Part shown: piece by piece, positions 1 to 6,276 of the stretch | How the letters are laid out: each line of letters begins with the position of its first letter | Position numbering within the stretch: the first letter of the stretch is position 1 | DNA from: a bacterium | Lineage (GTDB): Bacteria > 4484-113 > JALSIF01 | Reading direction: 5' to 3' | Length of the DNA: 10,845 bases | Assembly (NCBI GenBank): GCA_026981635.1 | Contig: JALSIF010000276.1 | Location: 1-10,845, forward strand | The notes under the pieces: model-generated | Told to the model about the DNA's origin: nothing | Databases searched by the model: none | Seen by the model: the letters and a program-made list of their open reading frames with translations, nothing else | Made by a program: the position numbers and the translations under genes

Positions 1-1
1 A

Positions 2-796
2 TGGATTCCCCTCGCCACCGTCTCCCTGTTTGGATTTACCAGTGGGCTCATCGCCGTCTACATCGTGCTTCGCCGGATGAGCTTCGTGGGCGATGGGTTG
101 GCCCATGCCAGCCTGGCCGGGGTAGCCATCGCTTGGCTCGCCGGCTGGCACCTGACGGTGGGAGCGGCCGGCTGGGCACTGGTTACTGCCCTGGCAATCC
201 GCCTGATGAGAAAGCTAAACATCGCTACAGACGCGGCCATCGGGGTAACCTTCACCTTCTCCTTCGCCCTGGGGATTGTGCTGATGGGGGAAGGAGAGGA
301 AGCGGTACATCAAGTATTTGAGGCGGTATTCGGCAACCTCCTCGCGGTGGGCCAGGAGGAGCTCTACCTTACCCTGGCCACCTTCCTGGTGGTTGGTCTG
401 GTTCTCCTCCTGCTTAGGCCGGTGCTTGACTTCGTCAGCTTTGACCCCGAGGGGGCAGCCGCCTTCGGGATACCCGTGCTGGTGGTTGACCTTGTTCTCA
501 TGGTGCTCATCACCCTAGTGGTGGTTGCGGGGCTAAAAAGCGTTGGGGTGCTCATGGTGGCGGCTATGGTGGTGACCCCGGCGGTCACCGCCCTGCAGGT
601 CTCCCGCTCCCTTCCCGCTTCCCTCCTCATAAGCGGACTGGTGGGAGCGGTGGCGGGGCTGGCGGGCACCTGGATCTCGCTAGTAAGTGGCATCTCTACC
701 GGGGCAACGGTGGTTTTGGTGGTGACGCTTATCTTTCTGATTGTGTGGCTGGGAAAGCTCCTCTCCCGCATGAGAGTGGCCGGCAGGCAAACCTAA
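2..796 (+). CDS. Metal ABC transporter permease, ZnuB/MntB/TroC family (5' end outside window)
   Basis: This is the inner-membrane channel subunit of an ABC-3 family (COG1108) importer for zinc, manganese or iron. It would work with a solute-binding protein and an ATPase, neither of which is in the window. The frame is open from base 2, so 264 residues are visible. The ATG at 65 is an internal methionine, because family-like sequence (GLIAVYIVLRR) precedes it. The protein is almost entirely hydrophobic, with several membrane helices. Family landmarks are GDGLAHASLAGVAIA (window codons 30-44), IGVTFTFSFALGIVLM, FGNLLAV and, near the C-terminus, the PAVTALQVSRSL and GISTGATVVLV segments. Members are usually about 265-280 residues, so only a few N-terminal residues should be missing. 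The metal cannot be told from the permease alone. A strong terminator follows at 900-933. Confidence 0.9.
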   Translation, partial: WIPLATVSLFGFTSGLIAVYIVLRRMSFVGDGLAHASLAGVAIAWLAGWHLTVGAAGWALVTALAIRLMRKLNIATDAAIGVTFTFSFALGIVLMGEGEEAVHQVFEAVFGNLLAVGQEELYLTLATFLVVGLVLLLLRPVLDFVSFDPEGAAAFGIPVLVVDLVLMVLITLVVVAGLKSVGVLMVAAMVVTPAVTALQVSRSLPASLLISGLVGAVAGLAGTWISLVSGISTGATVVLVVTLIFLIVWLGKLLSRMRVAGRQT

Positions 797-816
797 AGCA
801 ATCTGCTTAAAAACTC

Positions 817-846
817 TTGACAAGCTTTTGAGGGATCTGCTAACCT
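817..846 (+). promoter_or_regulatory. Candidate sigma-70 promoter upstream of a hairpin and terminator
   Basis: A perfect TTGACA (817-822) is followed after 18 bp by TAACCT (841-846), which fits a TAnnnT -10. Transcription would start near 853. It would run through the inverted repeat at 869-888 and stop at the terminator ending at 933, giving a transcript of about 80 nt. It lies just after the permease stop codon. The -35 match is seen directly; the -10 is weak and activity is inferred. Confidence 0.4.
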
Positions 847-868
847 ATGCCCTGCCTGCCCAACTTAA

Positions 869-888
869 GTATCGGTTCCGACCGATAC
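869..888. repeat. Perfect 8-bp inverted repeat with 4-nt spacer
   Basis: The arms GTATCGGT (869-876) and ACCGATAC (881-888) are exact reverse complements around TCCG. As RNA this is a stable tetraloop hairpin ahead of the terminator at 900-933. As DNA it is a dyad of operator size. It could therefore be part of a small RNA or leader, or a regulator binding site. I do not recognise the motif, and I saw no second copy in the window. Confidence 0.6.
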
Positions 889-899
889 CCCTTCGAACA

Positions 900-933
900 T
901 CCCCGGGTCCACTATGTCCCGGGGAGTTTTTTT
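900..933 (+). terminator. Intrinsic terminator after the metal permease
   Basis: The left arm TCCCCGGG (900-907) and right arm CCCGGGGA (918-925) pair perfectly over 8 bp around a 10-nt loop. A run of seven T (927-933) follows within two bases. This is a textbook rho-independent terminator on the plus strand. It would end transcription from the permease operon and from the candidate promoter at 817-846, separating both from purN. Confidence 0.85.
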
Positions 934-974
934 ACCCCCATGACGGTGCGGACAAACCGGGTCCGGCAGCTTTC

Positions 975-980
975 TATAAT
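975..980 (+). promoter_or_regulatory. -10 box of purN (leaderless arrangement)
   Basis: A perfect TATAAT ends 8 nt before the purN ATG at 989, so transcription would start at or within a base or two of the start codon. No good -35 stands at 17 bp; the nearest candidates are GACAAA (951-956, 18-bp spacer) and CGGACA (949-954, 20-bp spacer). No Shine-Dalgarno site lies between the box and the ATG. It sits downstream of the terminator at 900-933, so purN should have its own promoter. Confidence 0.6.
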
Positions 981-988
981 CGCCTGCC

Positions 989-1651
989 ATGGAGGGGAGG
1001 CTTAGTCTGGCCGTGCTGGTAAGCGGCTCTGGCACCACCCTGCAAAACCTGATTGACCGCCAGCGGAGGGGAGAGCTTAGGGCCGAGGTGGAGGTGGTGG
1101 TAGCCGACCGGCCAGACATCTATGCCCTCACCCGCGCCACCCAGGCGGGCATCCCGGCGGTGGTGGTTGATCGCCATGACTACCCCGACTACAAGGCCCA
1201 CTCCGAGGCCATCTACGCCGCCATCAGCGGCTACCGGCTGGACTACCTGGTGTTGGCGGGCTATCTCAGCCGCCTCCACATCGCTCCACAGTGGCATCTA
1301 AGGATCATCAACATTCACCCGGCTCTTCTGCCTGCCTTTGGAGGAAAAGGAATGTATGGGGACCGGGTTCATCAGGCGGTGCTGGAGCACGGATGCAAGG
1401 TTTCCGGGTGCACAGTCCACTTCTGCGACGAGGAGTATGACCACGGTCCCATCATCGCCCAGGTGGCGGTGGCGGTGCTGGACGACGATACGGTGGAGAC
1501 CCTGCGGGAGAGGGTCCAGCGAGCCGAACGAGAGCTCTACCCTACCGTCATCAACTGGCTGGCCGAGGGCAGGGTTGAGGTTGATGGCAGGAGGGTCAAG
1601 GTAAGGGGAATTGACCGGCTGAGAAGGGCGCTGAAGGAAGCTGACGGATAG
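989..1651 (+). CDS. purN: Phosphoribosylglycinamide formyltransferase (GART)
   Basis: PurN transfers a formyl group from 10-formyltetrahydrofolate to glycinamide ribonucleotide, the third step of de novo purine synthesis, in the cytoplasm. The 220-residue protein has the family's usual length plus a short tail. The N-terminal phosphate-binding loop is VLVSGSGTTLQ (9-19). The catalytic set known from E. coli PurN is present: Asn108 and His110 in INIHPALLP, and Asp151 in DEEYDHGPII. The segment AFGGKGMYGDRVH after the NIH motif is a common bacterial variant of the shorter E. coli loop. The loop has TT where E. coli has SN; this is a tolerated variation as far as I know. The ATG at 989 is chosen because the N-terminal strand follows directly and a TATAAT box lies 8 nt upstream. 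No other purine genes adjoin it. Confidence 0.95.
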   Translation: MEGRLSLAVLVSGSGTTLQNLIDRQRRGELRAEVEVVVADRPDIYALTRATQAGIPAVVVDRHDYPDYKAHSEAIYAAISGYRLDYLVLAGYLSRLHIAPQWHLRIINIHPALLPAFGGKGMYGDRVHQAVLEHGCKVSGCTVHFCDEEYDHGPIIAQVAVAVLDDDTVETLRERVQRAERELYPTVINWLAEGRVEVDGRRVKVRGIDRLRRALKEADG

Positions 1652-1659
1652 AGGCTGAC

Positions 1660-1688
1660 TTGCCAGAATCCCTGACTTGGGGTAAAAA
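1660..1688 (+). promoter_or_regulatory. Candidate promoter of the 90-aa membrane protein
   Basis: TTGCCA (1660-1665) and TAAAAA (1683-1688) are separated by exactly 17 bp. The -10-like box ends 9 nt before the ATG at 1698, again implying a leaderless or nearly leaderless transcript. The -10 is imperfect, and the register could shift by one base to AAAAAT. The site lies in the 46-nt gap after purN. Confidence 0.4.
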
Positions 1689-1697
1689 TAGTTATTG

Positions 1698-1970
1698 ATG
1701 AGGTGGCAAAACCACAACCGGGCCATCTTCCTGCTGGGCCTGGTGCTGGTAGGGCTGGGGGGCTTTGCCTCCCTGGCGGGGATTGCCACCGCAGTGGGGC
1801 ACTCCCTCCTCCATCGCACCCTCACCGAGGTCTCGGTAGGCCTGCTGGTGGGGGTGATCACCACCGCCCTTCCGGCCACCGTGATCGGGGGGATGATCTG
1901 CTACTCCTTTGCCCCCCTCGGGGCCGAGGTTGAGCCCGATCCCTGGAGTGAAAACCCCTGGCCGGAGTAG
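1698..1970 (+). CDS. Small two-helix membrane protein, unrecognised
   Basis: I do not recognise this 90-residue protein. It has two hydrophobic segments: about 9-33, rich in Gly, Leu and Ala, and about 45-70, which includes GLLVGVITTALPATVIGG. A short loop with HRTLTE joins them, and the tail is acidic and tryptophan-containing (EVEPDPWSENPWPE). The N-terminus MRWQNHNR is basic, so by the positive-inside rule both ends should face the cytoplasm. A TTG at 1695 could serve as start, but the ATG at 1698 is preferred because of the promoter spacing. The gene has no Shine-Dalgarno site, follows purN by 46 nt and converges on lpxA with 16 nt between the stops. The coherent hydrophobic pattern in only this frame argues that it is real; its function is unknown. 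Confidence 0.6.
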   Translation: MRWQNHNRAIFLLGLVLVGLGGFASLAGIATAVGHSLLHRTLTEVSVGLLVGVITTALPATVIGGMICYSFAPLGAEVEPDPWSENPWPE

Positions 1971-1986
1971 GCCCCTTGTCCGGTAT

Positions 1987-2883
1987 TCAGGTGGCGGGAA
2001 GGCTGGCGGTGAGCTCGTCGTAGGGGTCATCTCCTACGCCATTGGGCCGGCGGCCACTGCAGATTCCCCGGCGGCTCTGACGAACGAACTCCACCAGGTG
2101 GCCAAGGTAGGGGTTGTTTGGGTCAAGCTCCTCAATGAGCCTAAGTGCCTCGCTTACCGAGTGGCCCTCCAAGAAGAGGATGCGGAAGGCGGTGCGGATG
2201 AGCTGGCGGTCGGAGCGACTCACCCCGTTCCTTCTCAAGCCTACGTTGTTTACGCTGACGATGCGGGCGGGTGCCTTCCCAAAAGCCAGCATGTAGGGGG
2301 GGACATCCTGCATAAGGCCGCTGGTTCCTCCCACCATGGCCAGCTCACCGATGCGCACAAACTGGTGGGCCACCGCCATCCCCCCGATCACCGCCCGGTC
2401 CTCCACCACGCAGTGGCCGGCCAGGGTGGCGTTGTTGGCCATGATCACCCCCTCGCCCACCTGACAGTCGTGGGCGATGTGGACGTAGGCCATCAGCAGA
2501 CAGTCGTCGCCTACCACCGTGGTGCTTCCCTCGTGGGAGCCGCGATTGATGGTGACAAACTCGCGGATGCGACAACGCTGACCGATCTTGAGGAAGCTTT
2601 CCTGGCCCCGGTACTTGATGTCCTGGGGGTCGCCCCCGATTACCGCATGGGGGCCGATGCGGGTGAGCGCCCCCACCTTGGTATTGCGCTCAATCACCGT
2701 GTGGGACCCCACCACCACGCCTTTGCCCAGCTCAACCCGCGGGCCGATAACCGCATAGGGCCCGATTACCACCCCGGCACTCACCATCGCATCGGCGTGC
2801 ACCCGGGCGGTGGGGTCAATCTGGGGAGGACCGAAGGTCTGCTCCTCCAGGGTTACCTGCTTTGGTTTGATGCTGGCACTCAT
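1987..2883 (-). CDS. lpxA: UDP-N-acetylglucosamine acyltransferase
   Basis: LpxA transfers a 3-hydroxyacyl chain from acyl carrier protein to the 3-OH of UDP-GlcNAc, the first step of lipid A synthesis, in the cytoplasm. From the ATG at 2883 the protein is 298 residues, against 262 in E. coli. Left-handed beta-helix hexapeptide repeats run from about residue 25 to 190 (VVIGPYAVIGP, VVIGGMAVAHQ). A helical C-terminal domain follows. His138 in HIAHDC matches catalytic His125 of E. coli, and His157 (LAGH) and His173 (AHQF) are also conserved. Gly186 in VGGTSG matches the chain-length position Gly173 of E. coli, which would fit a longer acyl chain (inference). About 20 extra residues precede the first repeat. 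A GTG at 2892 overlaps the lpxD stop and is an alternative start. The ATG is favoured by AAGGGG at 2892-2897, 8 nt upstream. Confidence 0.95.
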   Translation of the reverse strand: MSASIKPKQVTLEEQTFGPPQIDPTARVHADAMVSAGVVIGPYAVIGPRVELGKGVVVGSHTVIERNTKVGALTRIGPHAVIGGDPQDIKYRGQESFLKIGQRCRIREFVTINRGSHEGSTTVVGDDCLLMAYVHIAHDCQVGEGVIMANNATLAGHCVVEDRAVIGGMAVAHQFVRIGELAMVGGTSGLMQDVPPYMLAFGKAPARIVSVNNVGLRRNGVSRSDRQLIRTAFRILFLEGHSVSEALRLIEELDPNNPYLGHLVEFVRQSRRGICSGRRPNGVGDDPYDELTASLPAT

Positions 2884-2888
2884 CTTTT

Positions 2889-3974
2889 TCACCCCTTGCC
2901 CTTGCCCAACTCCTCAAGCCTTCGCTCGAGCTTGCGGATCCGACCGATCAGCTCCGGCAACCTAAGCAGTGCGGCGTAGGCCCGGATGGAACGGTGGTGG
3001 TCCACGGCGGGGTAGCCGGAGACGGTCTTGCCCGGCTCAACATCACCCATGATGCCCGCCTGACCTCCGGCAGTCACCCGGTCACCGATGGTGAGGTGAC
3101 CGCCCACTCCCACCTGTCCACCGAACACACACCACTCGCCGGTCCTGGCCCCGCCCGAAAGACCAGTCTGGGCGGCAACCAGGTTGTTTTTCCCCAGCCT
3201 CACGTTGTGTCCCAGCTGGACCAGGTTGTCCAGCTTGGAGCCCTGCCCAATCTGGGTGTCGTCCACCACCCCGCGGTCAACTGCACAGAGCGCTCCCAGC
3301 TCAACCTGGCTCTCCACCGACACACTCCCCAGGTGGGGGATCTTGTGGTGACCCGTTTGGTCCGACACGAAGCCGAAGCCTTCTCCGCCAACTACTGTGT
3401 TGGCTCCCACCACCACCCCATCGCCCAGCCTAACTCGGGCAAGCACCCTCACCCCGGGGAAGAGGTAGCAGAGGGAACCGATGCGGGCGTCTCGGCCCAC
3501 GAATACCTGGGCAGATAGGACGGTCCCGGCCCCAATCTCGGCCCCATCCTCCACCACACAGAGGGGACCGACCACTACACCGGGTTCAAGCTGGGCTGAG
3601 CTGCTTACCACTGCGGTGGGGTGAATGCGGGTCTCCACCGGCTCGGCCGCCAGGAAGGAAGGCTCATATTGAGAAAGCAGGGCCGGCTCCCTTGCCACCA
3701 GCTGGGAGAGCACCCTGGCGAAGGCGGAGCGGGGCTCCGGGTGGAGGATGCGGCTGGGGTGGTCAACCCGGGCCTCGGGGAGGGTGATGAGTGCACCGAT
3801 GGAGGCGGGGTCAAAGCCCCGCGGAAGCTCCCGATGGACAAGGAAACCCAGCCCTTGGGGAGAGGGCCTATCCAAGGTGCACACCCCGATCAAAGCGAGA
3901 GCACCATCTCCGGCCAGCTCGCCGCCGGTCCACTGAACAACCTGGGCAAGGGTGAAGGTGGGGGTGCGGATCAT
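2889..3974 (-). CDS. lpxD: UDP-3-O-(3-hydroxyacyl)glucosamine N-acyltransferase
   Basis: LpxD adds the second 3-hydroxyacyl chain, to the 2-amino group of the lipid A precursor, after LpxA and LpxC. At 361 residues it is close to the usual length of about 340. The N-terminal uridine-binding domain (about 1-110) includes CTLDRPSPQGLGFL. It is followed by IHPTAVV and a long hexapeptide beta-helix (about 115-320). The family signature GANTVVGGEGFGF (190-202) and DRGVVDDTQIGQGSKLDNLV (233-252) are present. His256 in LGHNV corresponds to the catalytic His239 of E. coli. A charged C-terminal helix (about 340-360, RKLERRLEELGKG) ends the protein. The ATG at 3974 has AGGAGG 9 nt upstream. The stop codon lies next to the lpxA start. 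No lpxC is in the window. Confidence 0.96.
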   Translation of the reverse strand: MIRTPTFTLAQVVQWTGGELAGDGALALIGVCTLDRPSPQGLGFLVHRELPRGFDPASIGALITLPEARVDHPSRILHPEPRSAFARVLSQLVAREPALLSQYEPSFLAAEPVETRIHPTAVVSSSAQLEPGVVVGPLCVVEDGAEIGAGTVLSAQVFVGRDARIGSLCYLFPGVRVLARVRLGDGVVVGANTVVGGEGFGFVSDQTGHHKIPHLGSVSVESQVELGALCAVDRGVVDDTQIGQGSKLDNLVQLGHNVRLGKNNLVAAQTGLSGGARTGEWCVFGGQVGVGGHLTIGDRVTAGGQAGIMGDVEPGKTVSGYPAVDHHRSIRAYAALLRLPELIGRIRKLERRLEELGKGKG

Positions 3975-3983
3975 CTTCCCGCC

Positions 3984-3989
3984 CCTCCT
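3984..3989 (-). promoter_or_regulatory. Shine-Dalgarno site of lpxD
   Basis: On the minus strand AGGAGG ends 9 nt before the lpxD ATG at 3974, in the 49-nt gap after bamA. It fixes the lpxD start and shows that this operon-internal gene uses conventional initiation, unlike the genes that seem to be leaderless. Confidence 0.7.
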
Positions 3990-4023
3990 AAGGCTGCCCT
4001 GCTGTCGGCCCGCATCTCCATGG

Positions 4024-5772
4024 CTAAAACATCTCCCCGATGCCGAAGTGGAAACGGTTGCCCTTGGTCTCGCCGGTGAGCCCTATCCCGTAGTCCAGGC
4101 GGATGGCCCCCAGCCCCAGGGCGGGGATGGTGAAGCGGATGCCCACCCCAACTCCGACGATGTTTCTCATTTCGTCAAAGCTCTGGCCTGCCCAGCCGGC
4201 GTCAACAAAGACCGCCCCGCGAAACTGGGTCTCGCCCAGGGGGAAGCGGTACTCGCCGTTGAGCAGGATGGTCTTGGTGCCGGTGACCTCGTCGGGCTGG
4301 TAGCCCCTGACCGAGTTCACCCCGCCCAGGCGGAACTCCTCAAACAGGGGGACCTCGCCGGTGCCCAGGCCGACCAGCTCGCGGAGGGCCAAGGTCCCCT
4401 TGCCGAAGGCAAAATAGTTGCGGTTCTCCAGGGCATACTTCTGGAACTGGAAGTCACCCCCAAAGCCGGCAAAGTTAATGCCAAGGGACTGGTAGCTTCC
4501 CGCCATGGGGGCAAAGATGTTGTCCCGGGTGTCCTTGGTGAGGCGAAGGAGCAGGGAGATGGAGGTTCCCCGCCGGCTGGCCTGGGCACGGCGGGCAGGG
4601 GTAAGGCCCTGGAAGGGATCACCCGAGATGATGTCGTAGTCAAAGTCGGTGAAGCTAAAACCGATGCTCCCCACCAGGTCGTTGGCCAGTCGGTGGCCCA
4701 AGATGACCGAGCCCCCGGCGCTGTTAACGATCAGCTCACTCTCATAGAAACTTCCCGCATTGCGCCGGTTTAAGACCTCGGTGTTGAAGAGACTTACGGA
4801 AATGGAGTTCTTTGCCGACAGATAGGGGTCGGTGTAGCGCAGGCTGAAGCCGGGAGAGCGGGCCGAGAACTCCACAAACCCGCCGATGTCCTTGGCCTCT
4901 CCCTTCCAGTTGCGCTCCCTTAGGCTGATGGTGCCGCTTATGCCATTGAGGGTGGAGTAGCCCACCCCGAAACCAAGCTGGCCGGTGCGGGTCTCCTCCA
5001 CGATGACGATCAGGTTCACGTAGCCCTGCCTGACTGAAGGCTCCAGGTTGAAGTCCACCCGGGTAAAGAGGCCGGTGTTCTGGAGAGCCTGCAGGTCTCG
5101 GAGGAGGTCTCGCTTATAGATCACCCGGTCGGGCCTCACCCGTCGCATGGTCATGCGGATGATGCGGGGCTTGGTGCGGTCGTTGCCCTCAACCTTGATC
5201 TGGTCAAGCTTCCCCTCCAGCACACTTACGAAGATCACCCCCTCCTCCTCTCCCTCAGCGCCGATGCGCACGTCGGAGACGAAGGCGGAAACGATCCCCT
5301 TGTCCCGGTAGGTCTGGTTGATAAAGTCAACCAGTTTCTCCTCAATCAGCTTGGTGTTGATCACCTTGCCGGGGGGATAGTCCCAGGCGCTAAGCAGCTC
5401 CTCGTCGGAGACCAGCTCATTGCCTGAGAGGCGAACCTCCTTGAAGGGTGGGTTCTCCTCAATCTGGATGACCAGCATCACCCCATCGGGCAGGGGCGCC
5501 AAGTCCAAAACCGGCTTGGAAGCAAAGTAGCCGGTCTCGTAGAGGCGCTGGGCGTTCTCCTCCAGAACGGTGACCGTGTTTCGCCGGATCTCATCCCCCA
5601 CCTTGAGGGTGAGGTTTTCCACGATGGTGTCAAAGTCCAGGTTCTTTCGCCCAATGATCTGGATGGACTTGATGACCAGCCCCTGGGCATGGACCGGCCC
5701 GGTCCCTCCGCCAACCAGCAGGGCAAAGGCGATCAGAGCAGCGAGGGCAGCGGCAAGCATCCCCCTTCCCAT
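4024..5772 (-). CDS. bamA: Outer membrane protein assembly factor BamA, three-POTRA form
   Basis: BamA (Omp85 family) is the outer-membrane barrel that folds and inserts other beta-barrel proteins. The start at 5772 is set by AAGGAGG 6 nt upstream and gives 582 residues with a signal peptide: basic MGRG, a hydrophobic core to about residue 20, and likely cleavage after PVHA (29). Three POTRA domains are visible at about 32-107 (ending QIEENPPF), 108-186 (ending VLEGK) and 187-260 (GNDRTKPRIIR, ending EETR). The 16-strand-type barrel fills about 263-582. The conserved barrel-loop motif VRGY lies at 488-491. The last residue is Phe (GIGEMF), as expected of an outer-membrane beta-signal. E. coli BamA has five POTRAs and about 810 residues, so this is a short form. 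An upstream in-frame ATG at 5808 lacks a ribosome site and would put a charged stretch before the signal peptide. Confidence 0.95.
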   Translation of the reverse strand: MGRGMLAAALAALIAFALLVGGGTGPVHAQGLVIKSIQIIGRKNLDFDTIVENLTLKVGDEIRRNTVTVLEENAQRLYETGYFASKPVLDLAPLPDGVMLVIQIEENPPFKEVRLSGNELVSDEELLSAWDYPPGKVINTKLIEEKLVDFINQTYRDKGIVSAFVSDVRIGAEGEEEGVIFVSVLEGKLDQIKVEGNDRTKPRIIRMTMRRVRPDRVIYKRDLLRDLQALQNTGLFTRVDFNLEPSVRQGYVNLIVIVEETRTGQLGFGVGYSTLNGISGTISLRERNWKGEAKDIGGFVEFSARSPGFSLRYTDPYLSAKNSISVSLFNTEVLNRRNAGSFYESELIVNSAGGSVILGHRLANDLVGSIGFSFTDFDYDIISGDPFQGLTPARRAQASRRGTSISLLLRLTKDTRDNIFAPMAGSYQSLGINFAGFGGDFQFQKYALENRNYFAFGKGTLALRELVGLGTGEVPLFEEFRLGGVNSVRGYQPDEVTGTKTILLNGEYRFPLGETQFRGAVFVDAGWAGQSFDEMRNIVGVGVGIRFTIPALGLGAIRLDYGIGLTGETKGNRFHFGIGEMF

Positions 5773-5778
5773 GACTCT

Positions 5779-5787
5779 CCTCCTTCT
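5779..5787 (-). promoter_or_regulatory. Shine-Dalgarno site deciding the bamA start
   Basis: The minus strand reads AGAAGGAGG here, ending 6 nt before the ATG at 5772. This near-perfect site selects that ATG over the one at 5808, which sits 1 nt after the preceding gene's stop codon, and it puts the signal peptide directly at the N-terminus. Confidence 0.8.
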
Positions 5788-5809
5788 AGTGCAAAAGATG
5801 GGCGCCATT

Positions 5810-6217
5810 CTACTGCTCCTCTGCCTCCGGAGAGCTTTCTGAGTCTGCTGGGGAAACCTCTTCCAGGGAGGTGGGAACCACTTCCACCGGGGGCTGGCTG
5901 GCCTGCTCCCGGCCCAGGATGCGGTTGATGAACTCGTCTCTCCCTCCCACCAGCTCAACCAGGTCGCTGGTGGGGCGGTGGACGGCAATCCAAATGCCCA
6001 TGAAAAGGGCGATCAGGGTGGCCAGGATGAGGGCCCCCAGACCAAAGCCACGCCGATTGAGGATCGCACCCCGCGGCACTCCGAGGTGGCGGCGCAAGAG
6101 GTAGCGGATCTCGCCGTCCAGGATGAGCAGCTTCTTGACCAGCTCCCCTTCGCTGGCCTCATCCAGCTGCTCAATCTCTTCCAGGCGTCGCCTGAGCGGC
6201 TCTATGTCCAGCCCCAT
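5810..6217 (-). CDS. Single-pass membrane protein between sigma factor and bamA, unrecognised
   Basis: This 135-residue protein is not one I recognise. Residues 1-57 are charged and probably helical (LRRRLEEIEQLDE, LVKKLLILDGEIRYLLRR) and end in a basic patch, RRHLGVPRGAILNRRG. One membrane helix follows at about 58-79. The C-terminal 55 residues end in an acidic, Pro- and Ser-rich tail. The basic patch before the helix predicts a cytoplasmic N-terminus and a periplasmic C-terminus. The start is well bounded, since an in-frame TAG lies three codons upstream. There is no Shine-Dalgarno site. The gene lies 59 nt after the sigma gene and 37 nt before bamA, so co-transcription is likely. The position and topology resemble a membrane anti-sigma factor, but I see no zinc-binding His/Cys motif or other anti-sigma signature. 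An assembly or scaffolding role is equally open. Confidence 0.7.
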   Translation of the reverse strand: MGLDIEPLRRRLEEIEQLDEASEGELVKKLLILDGEIRYLLRRHLGVPRGAILNRRGFGLGALILATLIALFMGIWIAVHRPTSDLVELVGGRDEFINRILGREQASQPPVEVVPTSLEEVSPADSESSPEAEEQ

Positions 6218-6276
6218 CCATTGCTAGGTCGAAGGGAAGCAGGGAAAAGTTAACCCCTCCGTTTCCCCTCCCTCGG

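Noticed and set aside
133-141. NAGAG instead of NAGDG in pyrB (protein residues), considered as a sign of an inactive paralogue
   Set aside because: All carbamoyl-phosphate and aspartate-binding motifs are intact and it is coupled to pyrC, so an active enzyme is far more likely. The coordinates given are residue numbers; the codons lie near 8962-8990.
847-1005. A 52-codon open frame (starting MPCLPNLSIGSD) immediately after the TAACCT box
   Set aside because: It runs through the perfect inverted repeat and the strong terminator and into purN in another frame, and it has no ribosome site. GC-rich DNA gives such frames by chance.
1909-2979. A 356-residue plus-strand open frame opposite lpxA
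   Set aside because: It is the antisense of lpxA, rich in His, Val and Gly with no family pattern, while the minus frame is a clear LpxA.
5773-5988. Upstream extension of bamA, with an ATG at 5808 and open frame to 5988
   Set aside because: It overlaps the 135-aa gene in another frame. The strong ribosome site before 5772 and the signal peptide starting there mark the real start.
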